From JALHNI01 sp965229305 (GTDB lineage: Bacteria > Acidobacteriota > Terriglobia > Bryobacterales > Bryobacteraceae): a DNA stretch of 64,000 nt. Location: NCBI GenBank assembly GCA_965229305.1, contig CBDDIZ010000037.1:62001-126000 (forward strand). Reading direction: 5' to 3'. The notes beneath the pieces were generated by a model. It did not search any database, was not told the origin of the DNA, and saw only the letters and a list, made by a program, of their open reading frames with translations. Made by a program: the position numbers and the translations under genes. Positions within the stretch are counted from its first letter, which is position 1, and each line of letters opens with the position of its first letter. Positions 24,224 to 33,046 of the stretch are shown here, piece by piece.

Positions 24224-25534
24224 ATGACGCCCGAGCAAGCACGGCTGCGTGAGCAGCGAGGCTGGTATTTCTACGACTTCGCCAACTCGGCGTTTGCTTC
24301 GACTGTATTGACGCTTTTTCTGGGACCGTATCTGACGGTGCTGGCCAAGGCGGCAGCGGATGCGGACGGGTTCGTACACCCGTTTGGCATGGCGCTGGAG
24401 CCGCGTTCCATCTGGAGTTATTGCATTTCGGCGTCCGTCATCGGGCAGGTGCTTTTCCTGCCGATGGTGGGCGCCTTTGCTGACTATGGAGCACGCAAGA
24501 AGCAGTTGATGGGGCTGTTTGCGTACCTGGGTGCGTTCGCCACGATGGGGATGTACTTTCTGGAAGGAACGCGCTATCTGCTAGGCGGGGCGCTGTTCAT
24601 TGTGGCGAACGTCTCGTTTGGCTGCGCGAACATCATCTACAACTCGTTTCTGAACGATGTGGCGCTGCCTGAAGAGCGGGACCGCGTTTCGTCGCGCGGC
24701 TGGGGCTTGGGGTATCTGGGCGGGGGGCTGGTGCTGGTGCTGAATCTGCTGCTGTATCAGAACGCGGAGAAGCTCGGAATCAGCGAAGGGATGGCGGTGC
24801 GGATCAGCCTGGCTTCGGCAGGCTTGTGGTGGGGCGCGTGGGCGCTGATTCCGCTGTCGGTCCTGCGCAATCGCGGCCCGCAGCGGGCGCTGGCCGCGGG
24901 ACAGAATCTGGTCGCGGTGGGCGTGACGCAGTTGGTGCATACCGTGAAGGACTTGCGCCTATATCCGGAGACGTTGAAGTTCCTGGTGGCGTATCTGCTG
25001 TACAACGACGCCGTGCAGAGCATCATCGCGCTAGCGGGGCAGTTCGGCAGCGACGAACTGGGCATCAAGATGGGCACGCTGACGCTGGCGATTCTGATGG
25101 TGCAGTTTGTGGCTTTTGCCGGGGCGATGGCTTTCGACCAGATTGCCCAGCGGGTGACGGCGCACCGGGCGATCCTGTTTGCGCTGGTGATTTGGACGGG
25201 CGTGCTGATCTATGCGTACGGCTTTGTGCGTTCGACGCCTGAGTTCTTCGCGCTGTCGGCTTTGGTGGGATTTGTGATGGGCGGGACGCAGGCCTTGAGC
25301 CGGTCCACTTACTCGTTGATGATTCCGAAGGGCAGGGAAGCGGAGTATTTCGCGCTGTACGAAGTGAGTGACCGGGGGACCAGTTGGATTGGTCCGCTGG
25401 TGTTCGGGCTGGCGATGCAATTTACGCGGAGCTACCGGGTATCAATTCTGTCGCTGATCGTATTCTTCATCGCCGGCTTTCTGATTCTGTGGCGGGTGGA
25501 CGTGAAGCGAGCTTACTTCGAGGCGCAGCGTTGA
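24224..25534 (+). CDS. MFS transporter, UMF1/Atg22-like
   Basis: 436 residues with about 12 membrane helices. The N-terminus RGWYFYDFANSAFASTVLTLFLGPYL is the signature of the UMF1 family (DUF895/Atg22-like), and later ALSRSTYSLMIPKGREAEYFALYEVSDRGTSWIGPLVFGL matches the family's conserved loop. Atg22 effluxes amino acids; bacterial members are unassigned. Its stop overlaps the start of the glycosyltransferase gene (TTGA), so it is part of the glycan cluster and may export a sugar or nucleoside compound. Confidence 0.85.
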   Translation: MTPEQARLREQRGWYFYDFANSAFASTVLTLFLGPYLTVLAKAAADADGFVHPFGMALEPRSIWSYCISASVIGQVLFLPMVGAFADYGARKKQLMGLFAYLGAFATMGMYFLEGTRYLLGGALFIVANVSFGCANIIYNSFLNDVALPEERDRVSSRGWGLGYLGGGLVLVLNLLLYQNAEKLGISEGMAVRISLASAGLWWGAWALIPLSVLRNRGPQRALAAGQNLVAVGVTQLVHTVKDLRLYPETLKFLVAYLLYNDAVQSIIALAGQFGSDELGIKMGTLTLAILMVQFVAFAGAMAFDQIAQRVTAHRAILFALVIWTGVLIYAYGFVRSTPEFFALSALVGFVMGGTQALSRSTYSLMIPKGREAEYFALYEVSDRGTSWIGPLVFGLAMQFTRSYRVSILSLIVFFIAGFLILWRVDVKRAYFEAQR

Positions 25535-26496
25535 CGGTGGCGCTGGACGGGACGCCGCTGGCCGGGCCGGTGGGCGGCATCCGGCGCTATGTGACCGAGT
25601 TGCAGGCAGCGTTGACGACGGAGTTTCCGGCGGATCGCTTTCTGCTGGTGTCCGATCAGTTGGGGGAACGCCCGCGGGGGTTGGATCGCTACTGGTGGCT
25701 GTGGGGCTTGAACCAGCGGTTGGAGGGCGTGGATTGCTTTCACGGGACGGACTTCAGTGTGCCGTATCTCAAGCGGCGCCCGGCGGTGCTCACCATTCAT
25801 GACCTGTCGCCCTGGAAGTTCGGCGACGCGAGTGATCGCGTGCGGCGGCGCGTGCCGTGGCTGATCCGGTTGAAGCGCTACACCCTCATCCTGACGCCGA
25901 GCGAAGCAGTGCGGCGCGAAGTGGTGGCGCATTTCGAGGTGAAGGCCGACGACGTGGTGGCGGTGCCCCTGGCGGCCGCGGCTCGGTTCCAGCCGGCGGC
26001 GCCGCGAGTGGGCAACTACTTTCTGTGCGTGGGGACGATTGAGCCGCGCAAGAATCTGCGGACCTTGCGGGAGGCGTTTCGGCTGGTACGCGAGGCGGAG
26101 CCGGAGGCCGAGTTGTGGGTGGTGGGGCGCGGGTCGTTGACCGAGGAGCCGGGTGTGCGGAGCCTGGGAGCGGTGGCGGATGAGGAGTTGCCGGCTTTGT
26201 ACGCTGGGGCGCGGGCAGTCTGTTATCCGTCTTTGTATGAGGGTTTCGGCTTACCGGTGCTCGAGGCCTTGCAATGCGGCGCGGCGGTGATCACGTCGCG
26301 CGATGCGGCGTTAGTGGAAACGGGCGGTGACGCCACGATCAAGGTGGATGCGGAGGATGTGCGAGGCTGGGCGGCCGCGCTGCGGGCGGTGCAACGGGAC
26401 CCGGAGCGAGCGAAGCGGCGCGCGGCGCAGTTCAGTTGGGCGCGGACAGCGCGAGAGACGCGGGAAGTGTATGCCGAAGCCATCCGGCGAGCGTAA
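25531..26496 (+). CDS. Glycosyltransferase family 4 (first of cluster)
   Basis: 321 residues from TTG at 25531, which overlaps the previous stop; GTG at 25537 is an alternative. Domain order: N-terminal Rossmann fold with the Gly-rich LAGPVGGIRRYV loop, then FLCVGTIEPRKNLRTLREAF (nucleotide-sugar site region), and YPSLYEGFGLPVLEALQCGAAVITS with the EX7E motif of retaining GT4 enzymes. It probably adds a hexose in assembling a cell-surface glycan. Donor and acceptor are unknown. The start of the next gene lies 26 nt inside it. Confidence 0.85.
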   Translation: MTVALDGTPLAGPVGGIRRYVTELQAALTTEFPADRFLLVSDQLGERPRGLDRYWWLWGLNQRLEGVDCFHGTDFSVPYLKRRPAVLTIHDLSPWKFGDASDRVRRRVPWLIRLKRYTLILTPSEAVRREVVAHFEVKADDVVAVPLAAAARFQPAAPRVGNYFLCVGTIEPRKNLRTLREAFRLVREAEPEAELWVVGRGSLTEEPGVRSLGAVADEELPALYAGARAVCYPSLYEGFGLPVLEALQCGAAVITSRDAALVETGGDATIKVDAEDVRGWAAALRAVQRDPERAKRRAAQFSWARTARETREVYAEAIRRA

Positions 26497-27652
26497 GAGC
26501 GCGTTGCTGGTGTGTCCGGAGGCGCCATTTCCGGCCGTGGGCGGCGGGGCGCTGAGGACGGCGTCGCTCGCCACGTATCTGGGGGCGAACTATGCGCTCG
26601 ACCTGATCCTCTTTCGTGAGCCGGGAGCGCCGGATCCGGGGGCGGCCTTGCCGCGCGAGTTGGCGCGGGACGTTCTGACGATCGAATTGCCCGCGCATCG
26701 GAAGGATGCGGTGTCCAAGGCCGTGCGCAATCTTGATCGTCTGTGGCGCTTCATTCCGCCACACGAAGATCGCTTTGGCGGCTTCGAAGCGCAGATGACG
26801 GCTTGGCTAGGCGAACGGCGTTACGACTTCGGCTGTCTCGAGCATTTTTGGACGTCGCCGTATGCCGCCTTGCTGCGGCCGCGGGTGCGCCGGCTGGCGT
26901 GCGATTTGCACAACATCGAGTCCGTCTTCTATGAGACGAGAGCGCAAACCGAAGGTGCGCCGATGGCATGGGTATGGCGACGCTTTGCCGAGGCGAATCG
27001 GCGGCGGGAGCGGGAGCGCCTGCCGGCGTTCGATACCCTGCTGGTGACCTCCGAAGCGGATGCGGCACGGGTGGGCTTGCCCTCGACGGTGGTGTATCCG
27101 AACGCGATTCCGTGGCATGATCCGCCGGCGGTGGCAAAGCAGCGGGCGATCGCGTTTTCAGGCAATCTGGAGTTTCCGCCGAACATCGAGGCGGTGCGTT
27201 GGTTCGCCCGCGACGTATGGCCGCGTCTGGCGGAGCGTTTCCCGGAGTTGGAGTGGCGCTTGATAGGGAAGGGGCCGCAATTTGTGGCGGGTTTGGTGGA
27301 AGGGTTGCCGCGAGTCCGGTTGACGGGTCCGGTGGAGGATGCGGTGCGGGAATTGGCGGCGGCGCAAGTGGCGGTGGTGCCGATTCGTTCCGGCTCAGGC
27401 ACGCGGCTCAAGATTCTCGAAGCGTGGGCAGCGGAAACTGTTGTAATTTCCACCGAGTTGGGTGCAGAGGGGCTCGACTGTGGGGGCGCTTTGCGCATCG
27501 CGAACACTGCTGGGGAATTTGTCGACGGACTGACTCAATTGTTAACAAGTGAAAACGAACGCGACCGCATCGCTATGAATGGGCGAGAGTTATACGAAAA
27601 ACGCTACACTTGGACGGCGGCCTGGATTTCACTGGAAAGTAACCGGATCTAA
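26471..27652 (+). CDS. Glycosyltransferase family 4 (second of cluster)
   Basis: 393 residues from ATG at 26471, overlapping the preceding gene by 26 nt. ALLVCPEAPFPAVGGGALRT at the start is the open loop of GT4; LACDLHNIESVFYE and TLLVTSEADAARV follow; VVPIRSGSGTRLKILEAWAAETVVISTELGAEGL holds the donor-binding helix, similar to exopolysaccharide transferases near XrtA systems. Three GT4 genes in a row suggest an oligosaccharide is assembled stepwise. Function beyond the family is not known. Confidence 0.83.
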   Translation: MPKPSGERKSALLVCPEAPFPAVGGGALRTASLATYLGANYALDLILFREPGAPDPGAALPRELARDVLTIELPAHRKDAVSKAVRNLDRLWRFIPPHEDRFGGFEAQMTAWLGERRYDFGCLEHFWTSPYAALLRPRVRRLACDLHNIESVFYETRAQTEGAPMAWVWRRFAEANRRRERERLPAFDTLLVTSEADAARVGLPSTVVYPNAIPWHDPPAVAKQRAIAFSGNLEFPPNIEAVRWFARDVWPRLAERFPELEWRLIGKGPQFVAGLVEGLPRVRLTGPVEDAVRELAAAQVAVVPIRSGSGTRLKILEAWAAETVVISTELGAEGLDCGGALRIANTAGEFVDGLTQLLTSENERDRIAMNGRELYEKRYTWTAAWISLESNRI

Positions 27653-27664
27653 GTCGCGGTATCG

Positions 27665-27693
27665 TTTCGAAGCTCGCGTCCGTCAACTATACT
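27665..27693 (+). promoter_or_regulatory. Possible promoter before the third glycosyltransferase
   Basis: TATACT at 27688-27693 preceded by TTTCGA at 27665-27670 with a 17-nt spacer. The -10 lies between the arms of an inverted repeat, CGTCCGT (27677-27683) and ACGGACG (27701-27707), which suggests a repressor site over the promoter. Confidence 0.4.
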
Positions 27694-27733
27694 GGGAATA
27701 ACGGACGCTTTGAACCACGCAACTCGCACGGGG

Positions 27734-28888
27734 ATGAAATTCGCGATCGATGCCCACGCTATCGGGCAAAAACTGACCGGCAATGAGGTCTACATTCGTA
27801 ACCTCCTGTCGTGCTTCGCGCAAGAAGATCGAGAAAGCGAATTTGTCACCTACATTTCGACTCCCGAGGCGCTGCCCGCTATTCCGCAGGGCTTCCGAAC
27901 GCAATCGGTTTCTACGAACCCATTTGTGCGCTTAGGCGCGGAGATTCCGCTCAGCCTGATGCGGGAGAAGCCGGACCTGCTGCATGTACAGTATACGAGT
28001 CCGCTGGTGTGCCCAGTCCCGATCGTGGTGAGCGTCCACGACGTCAGCTTCCTGGAATATCCGAGCTATTTTTCGAAGGCGCGCGCGATGCAATTGCGCG
28101 TGACGGTGAAGCGGACGGTGCATGCGGCCGCGCGGATCCTCACGCCGAGCGCGTTCTCGCGCCGGTGTGTCGCCAAGGCGTACGATCTCGATCCGGATCG
28201 CATCACGGTGATTCATAACGGCGTGTCGCCGCAGTTTCGCCCGGTGCCGCAGGAGACGGCGGCCACTTGGCTGCTACGTCATAAGGATGTGGCGTGGCCG
28301 TTTGTATTGACGGTGGGCGATCTGCAGCCGCGCAAGAATCACGTGGGGCTGATCAAGGCCTTTGAAAACGTGATCAAGGCGCATCCGGAATTGCCGCATC
28401 GGTTGGTGTTTGCCGGCAAAGATACGTGGTTCTCGCCGACGGTGCGCGCGGCAGCCAAAGCAAGCAGTGTGGCGGATCGCATTGTGTTTCTTGGCTTTGT
28501 GACCGACGACGAGTTGGCGCACTACTACTCGGCGTGCGACGTATTCTGTTTCCCTTCGTTCTACGAGGGCTTTGGCATTCCGATCTTGGAAGCCATGGCT
28601 TGCGGCCGGGCCGTGGCATGTAGCAACACGTCGGCCATGCCCGAGGTCGCCGATTCTGCGGCCTTGCTGTTCGATCCCCAAAACACGGACGAGATGGGCC
28701 GGGCACTGAACGACCTGCTGATTGATCCGCAACTTCGCGCGCGCATGGGACGTCTGGGATTACAGCGGTCGACGCTGTTTCACTGGAACCGCGCTGCGCA
28801 GGAGACGTTGGCCGCCTATTACGAGGTGGCATCGGAAAGCCGGGCGCGGAGTGTCACCGCCAAGACCGTACCGGTGCCTCGTTCATGA
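27734..28888 (+). CDS. Glycosyltransferase family 4 (third of cluster)
   Basis: 384 residues from ATG at 27734; TTG at 27710 would add 8. FAIDAHAIGQKLTGNEVYIRNLL at the start, VSVHDVSFLEYP, ILTPSAFSRRCVAK, TVGDLQPRKNHVGLIKAFENV, and CFPSFYEGFGIPILEAMACGRAVACSN with EX7E. This matches mannosyltransferase-like GT4 enzymes. The DUF3108 gene overlaps its end by 4 nt (ATGA). Preceded by 81 bp with a candidate promoter, so it may be its own operon from here on. Confidence 0.87.
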   Translation: MKFAIDAHAIGQKLTGNEVYIRNLLSCFAQEDRESEFVTYISTPEALPAIPQGFRTQSVSTNPFVRLGAEIPLSLMREKPDLLHVQYTSPLVCPVPIVVSVHDVSFLEYPSYFSKARAMQLRVTVKRTVHAAARILTPSAFSRRCVAKAYDLDPDRITVIHNGVSPQFRPVPQETAATWLLRHKDVAWPFVLTVGDLQPRKNHVGLIKAFENVIKAHPELPHRLVFAGKDTWFSPTVRAAAKASSVADRIVFLGFVTDDELAHYYSACDVFCFPSFYEGFGIPILEAMACGRAVACSNTSAMPEVADSAALLFDPQNTDEMGRALNDLLIDPQLRARMGRLGLQRSTLFHWNRAAQETLAAYYEVASESRARSVTAKTVPVPRS

Positions 28889-29550
28889 AGTATTTCCTAT
28901 TCGGACTGCTGACGCTGCCTTTGGCGGCGCAGGAATCGCTGCGTTACACAATTAACTGGGCCAGCGGCCTGAGCCTGGGCGAAGCGACATTGTCGTCGTC
29001 CCCGGCGAAGACCGAAAAAGGCCAGCCGGCGCTGCATTTCCAGATGCGCATGGATGCCTCGATTCCCGGCTTTGCCGTGATCGACGAATTCAAGTCGCTC
29101 GCCTCGGCGCAGTATTGCTCCATCGAGTTCAACAAGAGTCTGGTGCACGGCAAGCGCAAGTCGAAGGAGAAGGTGGAATTTGCCGGTGGTGAAGCGACCC
29201 GCAAGACGATGGATGGCGGCGGAAAGACAACGTTCTCCACGCCGAGCTGTCCGAAGGACGCGCTGACTTTCCTGCAATTCGTGCGCCGCGAGATTGCGTT
29301 GGGCAAGGTGCCTGCGTCGGAGCCGGTGAACTTCGGTGCTACTTATCAGGTGCGCTTTGACTATGCGGGCGAACAGAAGATCAAAGTCGGCGACACGATG
29401 ACGCCGGCCGATCGCCTGATCGGCTTCGTGAAGGGGCCGAAGTCCGACTTCACGTTCGAGGCCTTCTTCGGCCGCGATCCGCAGCGGACTCCGCTGCTCT
29501 TTAAGGTGCCCTTTACGCTGGGCACGTTTTCCATGGAACTGGTCCGTTAG
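28885..29550 (+). CDS. Secreted DUF3108 protein
   Basis: 221 residues. Signal peptide MKYFLFGLLTLPLAAQ, then ESLRYTINWASGLSLGEATLSSS, the typical start of DUF3108 proteins, followed by a beta-rich body (DEFKSLASAQYCSIEFNKSLVHGKRK, EKVEFAGGEATRKT). These are periplasmic proteins of unknown role, some linked to cell-wall and glycan genes. Coupled to the glycosyltransferase before it (ATGA) and 2 nt from the fusion gene after it. Confidence 0.75.
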   Translation: MKYFLFGLLTLPLAAQESLRYTINWASGLSLGEATLSSSPAKTEKGQPALHFQMRMDASIPGFAVIDEFKSLASAQYCSIEFNKSLVHGKRKSKEKVEFAGGEATRKTMDGGGKTTFSTPSCPKDALTFLQFVRREIALGKVPASEPVNFGATYQVRFDYAGEQKIKVGDTMTPADRLIGFVKGPKSDFTFEAFFGRDPQRTPLLFKVPFTLGTFSMELVR

Positions 29551-29552
29551 CG

Positions 29553-31511
29553 ATGGCCCGCCTTCGGGTTGCGTTCTTCTCTCCTCTGCCGCCGGTGAAG
29601 AGCGGGATCGCGGACTATTCTGCGGCCTTGCTGGAGCCATTGCGTGATCAGGCGGAAGTGACGGTGTTCACCGAGCGGCCGGCGAACTTTGACCCTCAAC
29701 AGTACGACTCGTTGCTCTATCAGATGGGCAACAATCCCTATCACGACTTCACCTATTCGCTCGCCCTCGAGCATCCGGGCGTAGTGGTGATGCACGAAAG
29801 CAATCTGCATCATCTGCACGCCGAGCGGACGATCAAGCAGAACAATTGGGATGCCTATGTCGAGGGCGTGGCGTACGATGGCGGCGAAGTGGCGCGCATC
29901 TTTGCGGAGCGAGTCCGCCGGCTGGAAGTGGGCCCGGATTACGAAGGCGTGCCGATGTTGCGGCGGCTGCTGGAGCGTTCGCGCGGAGCGATTGCGCATT
30001 CGCAGTACGTCGCTGATGATCTGTCGCGAGCCGGGTTCGCCGGGCCGACGGCTGTGATTCCGCACGGAGCCTGGATTCCGCTGGACGCGGATCGGATGGG
30101 CGCGCGCGAGAAGTTGGGGCTGGGTCCGCGGACGCCGCTGGTGGGCGTGTTTGGCTTCTTGAAGCCGTACAAGCGGATCGCCGAAAGTCTGCGTGCGTTT
30201 CGGCGTTTGCTGCGCGTGGAGCCTTCGGCACGCATGATTCTGGTGGGCGAGCCGCATCCGGATCTGCAACTCGACCAGCTGCTGGGCACGCTGGAATTGC
30301 GGCACGCCGTGCGCGTGCTGGGCTTTACGCCGATCGAAGACTTCACCAACCTGATGGCGGCGTGCGATGTGATTCTGAATCTGCGCTATCCGACGGTGGG
30401 CGAGAGCTCCGGGACTTTGCTCCGGGCACTGGGCTTGGGGCGCGCGGTGCTGGTGTCGGATTTGGGTTCCTTCCGGGAATATCCGAGCGAGATTTGCCTG
30501 AAGGTGCCCGTCGGGCCGACCGAAGAGGACCTGATCTTCGAGTATCTGAATTTGCTGATCGCGCGGCCGGATCTGGCCCACGCCATGGGTGCGCGCGCGG
30601 CCGACTGGGTGGCGCGCGAGTGCAGTTGGCCGGTGGTGGCGGAGCACTACGTGAACTTCCTGGCTGCCGTGAAAGAGGGTCGCTCCTGGCGGACGCCTGT
30701 CGCCGCACCTGCGGCGGAAGTGGCCGCCGCCGACATCGAGCCCGAGGACGTCGCCAAGTGGGTGGCCGACGAAGGTGCGCGTGGTTATCTCGAGCATCAT
30801 GCGGCCCGCTTCCAGAAGACGCTGGAACTGACGCCGCCGGGCGATGCGTCGCAGCGCATTCTCGAAATGGGCGCGTATATGCAAATCACGCCGGCGCTGC
30901 ACTTCAAGCTCGGCTATGGCGAAGTCCGCGGCTGCTACTTCGGCCCGGCCGGCAAGACTGATGAGCGCGAAGTGACCTCGGCAAACGGTGACCGCTTCGC
31001 CTGCCAGATCGATCTGTTCGATGCCGAGCACGACCGCTATCCCTACCCGGACGGGCACTTCGATACGGTGTTGTGCTGCGAACTGATCGAGCACCTGAAA
31101 GAAGACCCGATGCACTTGTTGGCTGAGGTGAACCGGATTCTCAAGGTGGGCGGACACTTTTTGCTGACCACGCCCAACATTGCGAGTCTGCGGGCGATCT
31201 CGGCGATTTTACACGGCTATCATCCGGGCTTCTTTCCGGCGTATCTGAAGCCGCCGGTGGACGGCGACGCCCGCCACGCGCGCGAATACACCGCGAAGGA
31301 AGGGTACCTGCTGCTGCACGATGCCGGCTTCGAGGTGTTGAAGCTGGAGACGGGTCCGTTTCGCGAAGAGCCCAAGCCGGAACTGGCGTGGGTGGCGACG
31401 ATGCTGAAGCAGTTCGGCATGCCGGAGGATCTGCGCGGCGATGGCCTCTATGTGCTGGGTCGCAAGACCGGCGGAGTTCGCAGCCGGTATCCTCACTGGC
31501 TCTACAATTAG
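29553..31511 (+). CDS. Glycosyltransferase-methyltransferase fusion
   Basis: 652 residues in two parts. Residues 1-375 are a GT4-type enzyme: FFSPLPPVKSGIADYSAAL at the start, GVFGFLKPYKRIAESLRAF at about 199-217, and TVGESSGTLLRALGLGRAVLVSD (281-303), the donor helix. Residues 430-650 are a class I SAM methyltransferase: ILEMGAY (436-442) as the Gly-rich loop with Met-Gly in place of the usual Gly-x-Gly, FDTVLCCELIEHL (503-515), and KVGGHFLLTTPN (531-542). A linker of about 50 residues, rich in Ala and Pro, joins them. It probably glycosylates and methylates the same glycan. Confidence 0.85.
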   Translation: MARLRVAFFSPLPPVKSGIADYSAALLEPLRDQAEVTVFTERPANFDPQQYDSLLYQMGNNPYHDFTYSLALEHPGVVVMHESNLHHLHAERTIKQNNWDAYVEGVAYDGGEVARIFAERVRRLEVGPDYEGVPMLRRLLERSRGAIAHSQYVADDLSRAGFAGPTAVIPHGAWIPLDADRMGAREKLGLGPRTPLVGVFGFLKPYKRIAESLRAFRRLLRVEPSARMILVGEPHPDLQLDQLLGTLELRHAVRVLGFTPIEDFTNLMAACDVILNLRYPTVGESSGTLLRALGLGRAVLVSDLGSFREYPSEICLKVPVGPTEEDLIFEYLNLLIARPDLAHAMGARAADWVARECSWPVVAEHYVNFLAAVKEGRSWRTPVAAPAAEVAAADIEPEDVAKWVADEGARGYLEHHAARFQKTLELTPPGDASQRILEMGAYMQITPALHFKLGYGEVRGCYFGPAGKTDEREVTSANGDRFACQIDLFDAEHDRYPYPDGHFDTVLCCELIEHLKEDPMHLLAEVNRILKVGGHFLLTTPNIASLRAISAILHGYHPGFFPAYLKPPVDGDARHAREYTAKEGYLLLHDAGFEVLKLETGPFREEPKPELAWVATMLKQFGMPEDLRGDGLYVLGRKTGGVRSRYPHWLYN

Positions 31512-31519
31512 CGGCAGCA

Positions 31520-32116
31520 ATGCAAATCCTGAGCCGGCGAAGTTTGCTGCTGGCCGCGGTGGACCGGCGGCGTCCGCTGGTGATCTCCGTGCGCGTGCTA
31601 TTCGACCGCGGGGCGCATGACGGGCGCGGGCTCACCGAAGCCGAGCGCCACCAGTTTTATCGCTTTCAAGAGACGGCCCGGCGAGAGTTCGCCCACAGTG
31701 GCTTGCGGTTCGACTTGGAATTCGTCGAGGCGTATCTGCGGACGCAGAGCTATTCGGAGATTCCGGATCAATTTCTCGCGGTGGGGCGGATCAATGTGTT
31801 TGTGTCGGACACGCTGCGGCTGGATGTGGATAGTCAGAGGTCGGGCGGGTCCTCGGCGGGTCCCCGGAAAAGCTTACCGGGCGTGGCCGGAAGCCGCTAT
31901 TACCTGACGTTTCTCGGCCTCCGCGAGGCGAGCGCAACGACCCTGGTTCACGAATATGCGCATCACTTTACGCGCGATACGGCGGGAAAAGCGTCGACCC
32001 ACGGGAACTATTGGGCTGACCTGCGAAACGACTACTGGCTGTGGCGCCAGCGCCGCGGAACCTGGATCGAGGAGTTTCGGGCGGGGGCCGGATTACCCTG
32101 GGCGCAAGAAGCGTAG
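31520..32116 (+). CDS. Small putative zinc metalloprotease (HExxH)
   Basis: 198 residues from ATG at 31520. ATTLVHEYAHHFTRDT carries HEYAH, the HExxH motif, near residue 150; a further His or Glu ligand cannot be fixed by eye. The first 20 residues (RRSLLLAAVDRRRPLVISVRVLF) are only a weak signal. The middle part is rich in Arg and acidic residues. No known family was recognised. It lies 8 nt after the fusion gene and may end that operon. Alternative: an inactive peptidase-fold protein. Confidence 0.55.
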   Translation: MQILSRRSLLLAAVDRRRPLVISVRVLFDRGAHDGRGLTEAERHQFYRFQETARREFAHSGLRFDLEFVEAYLRTQSYSEIPDQFLAVGRINVFVSDTLRLDVDSQRSGGSSAGPRKSLPGVAGSRYYLTFLGLREASATTLVHEYAHHFTRDTAGKASTHGNYWADLRNDYWLWRQRRGTWIEEFRAGAGLPWAQEA

Positions 32117-32296
32117 TAGTTCTAGATCGGTTTGCGGCGAATTCTGTTATTCTAAAGGGGTCTTTGACCGCTACCCGTTCATCACGTGTGCCTTCCGGCC
32201 GTCACTACGGTACGACCCCTCTTGGTTCTCCCTCGAGCGACCTTATCGAATTTCAGTGCAGTCTGACAGAGACGAATTTACTCAGGACCGGATCCC

Positions 32297-32677
32297 ATGA
32301 CCAACATCTTTGTCGGTAATCTCAGCTTCCAGACGTCGCAAGACGAACTGTATGCTGCTTTCGCTAATTTTGGCGCCGTTGAGCGCGTGAACATCGTAAC
32401 GGATCGCGAGACAGGCCAGTCTCGTGGCTTTGCGTTCGTTGAAATGACAGATCGGACGGCGGCGGAAGCGGCTATCTCCGCGTTGAACGGCAGCGAGTTG
32501 AACGGTCGCGCTATGAACGTGAACGAAGCCCGTCCCAAACCCCAGGGCGGCGGTGGCGGCGGCTTCGGCAATCGCGGCGGCGGCGGTGGCTATGGCAACC
32601 GCGGCGGCGGCGGTGGTGGCCGTGGCGGTCGTGGCGGCGGCGGTGGCAATCGCGGCGGCGGCGGCAACCGCTGGTAA
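32297..32677 (+). CDS. Glycine-rich RRM RNA-binding protein
   Basis: 126 residues. Residues 1-80 are one RRM: RNP2 IFVGNLS (3-9) and RNP1 RGFAFVEM (about 44-51). The last 45 residues are Gly-Gly-Gly-Arg-rich (RGGGGGYGNRGGGGGGRGG...), as in cyanobacterial Rbp proteins induced by cold. An AGGA site lies 9 nt before the ATG. The 180-nt stretch before it carries no gene and may be a long 5' leader, as is common for cold-regulated RRM genes. The transcript ends at a strong hairpin 19 nt after the stop. A role in RNA chaperoning is inferred. Confidence 0.9.
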   Translation: MTNIFVGNLSFQTSQDELYAAFANFGAVERVNIVTDRETGQSRGFAFVEMTDRTAAEAAISALNGSELNGRAMNVNEARPKPQGGGGGGFGNRGGGGGYGNRGGGGGGRGGRGGGGGNRGGGGNRW

Positions 32678-32695
32678 GCTTTCTTCGGAAATAGA

Positions 32696-32725
32696 AAAAG
32701 GGCGAGCCTTCGGGCTCGCCCTTTT
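32696..32725. terminator. Bidirectional intrinsic terminator
   Basis: A 13-bp perfect stem (AAAAGGGCGAGCC pairing with GGCTCGCCCTTTT) and a TTCG loop, with T-runs on both strands. It serves the RRM gene (+) and the cytochrome-barrel-membrane protein operon (-), which converge here. Confidence 0.9.
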
Positions 32726-32745
32726 CTGTTGGCTCGAGGAAGCGC

Positions 32746-33039
32746 TCAACCCATCATGATGATGTTGATCGTTTTCCAGCCGATGTAGCAGAGCGCCGGC
32801 AATTCCAGGAGCGTAAACAGGCGCACGAAGGCGCGACCGAGGAACTCGAAGCGCAGAAACAGGGCGACCGTGGCGCCGAACCAGACTACGTAGGGATTCA
32901 GGGCCTCGAAGGTCTGAACGTGCGCGGCGGCCAGCCCCCAGAAGATCAGCGGCCAGTTCGATTCCTGCTTCCCGGTAAAGCGGAAGACAATCAGCCAGAA
33001 GGACATCGCCAGCAGGCCAATCGTAGCGACAAGAAACAT
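32746..33039 (-). CDS. Small polytopic membrane protein
   Basis: 97 residues with three or four hydrophobic helices: about 1-20 (LVATIGLLAMSFWLIVFRF), 28-40, 50-65 (VVWFGATVALFLRFEFLG) and 72-92. No family recognised. It follows the outer-membrane barrel gene after 7 nt in the minus-strand direction, and before the terminator, so it is the last gene of the cytochrome operon. It might help in the inner membrane side of electron transfer, but nothing in its sequence shows haem or quinone ligands. Confidence 0.65.
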   Translation of the reverse strand: MFLVATIGLLAMSFWLIVFRFTGKQESNWPLIFWGLAAAHVQTFEALNPYVVWFGATVALFLRFEFLGRAFVRLFTLLELPALCYIGWKTINIIMMG

Positions 33040-33046
33040 GCGCCGC

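Noticed and set aside
29547..31157. Minus-strand frame of 536 codons opposite the fusion gene
   Set aside because: His/Arg/Gln-rich antisense with no motif; the plus-strand domains are clear.
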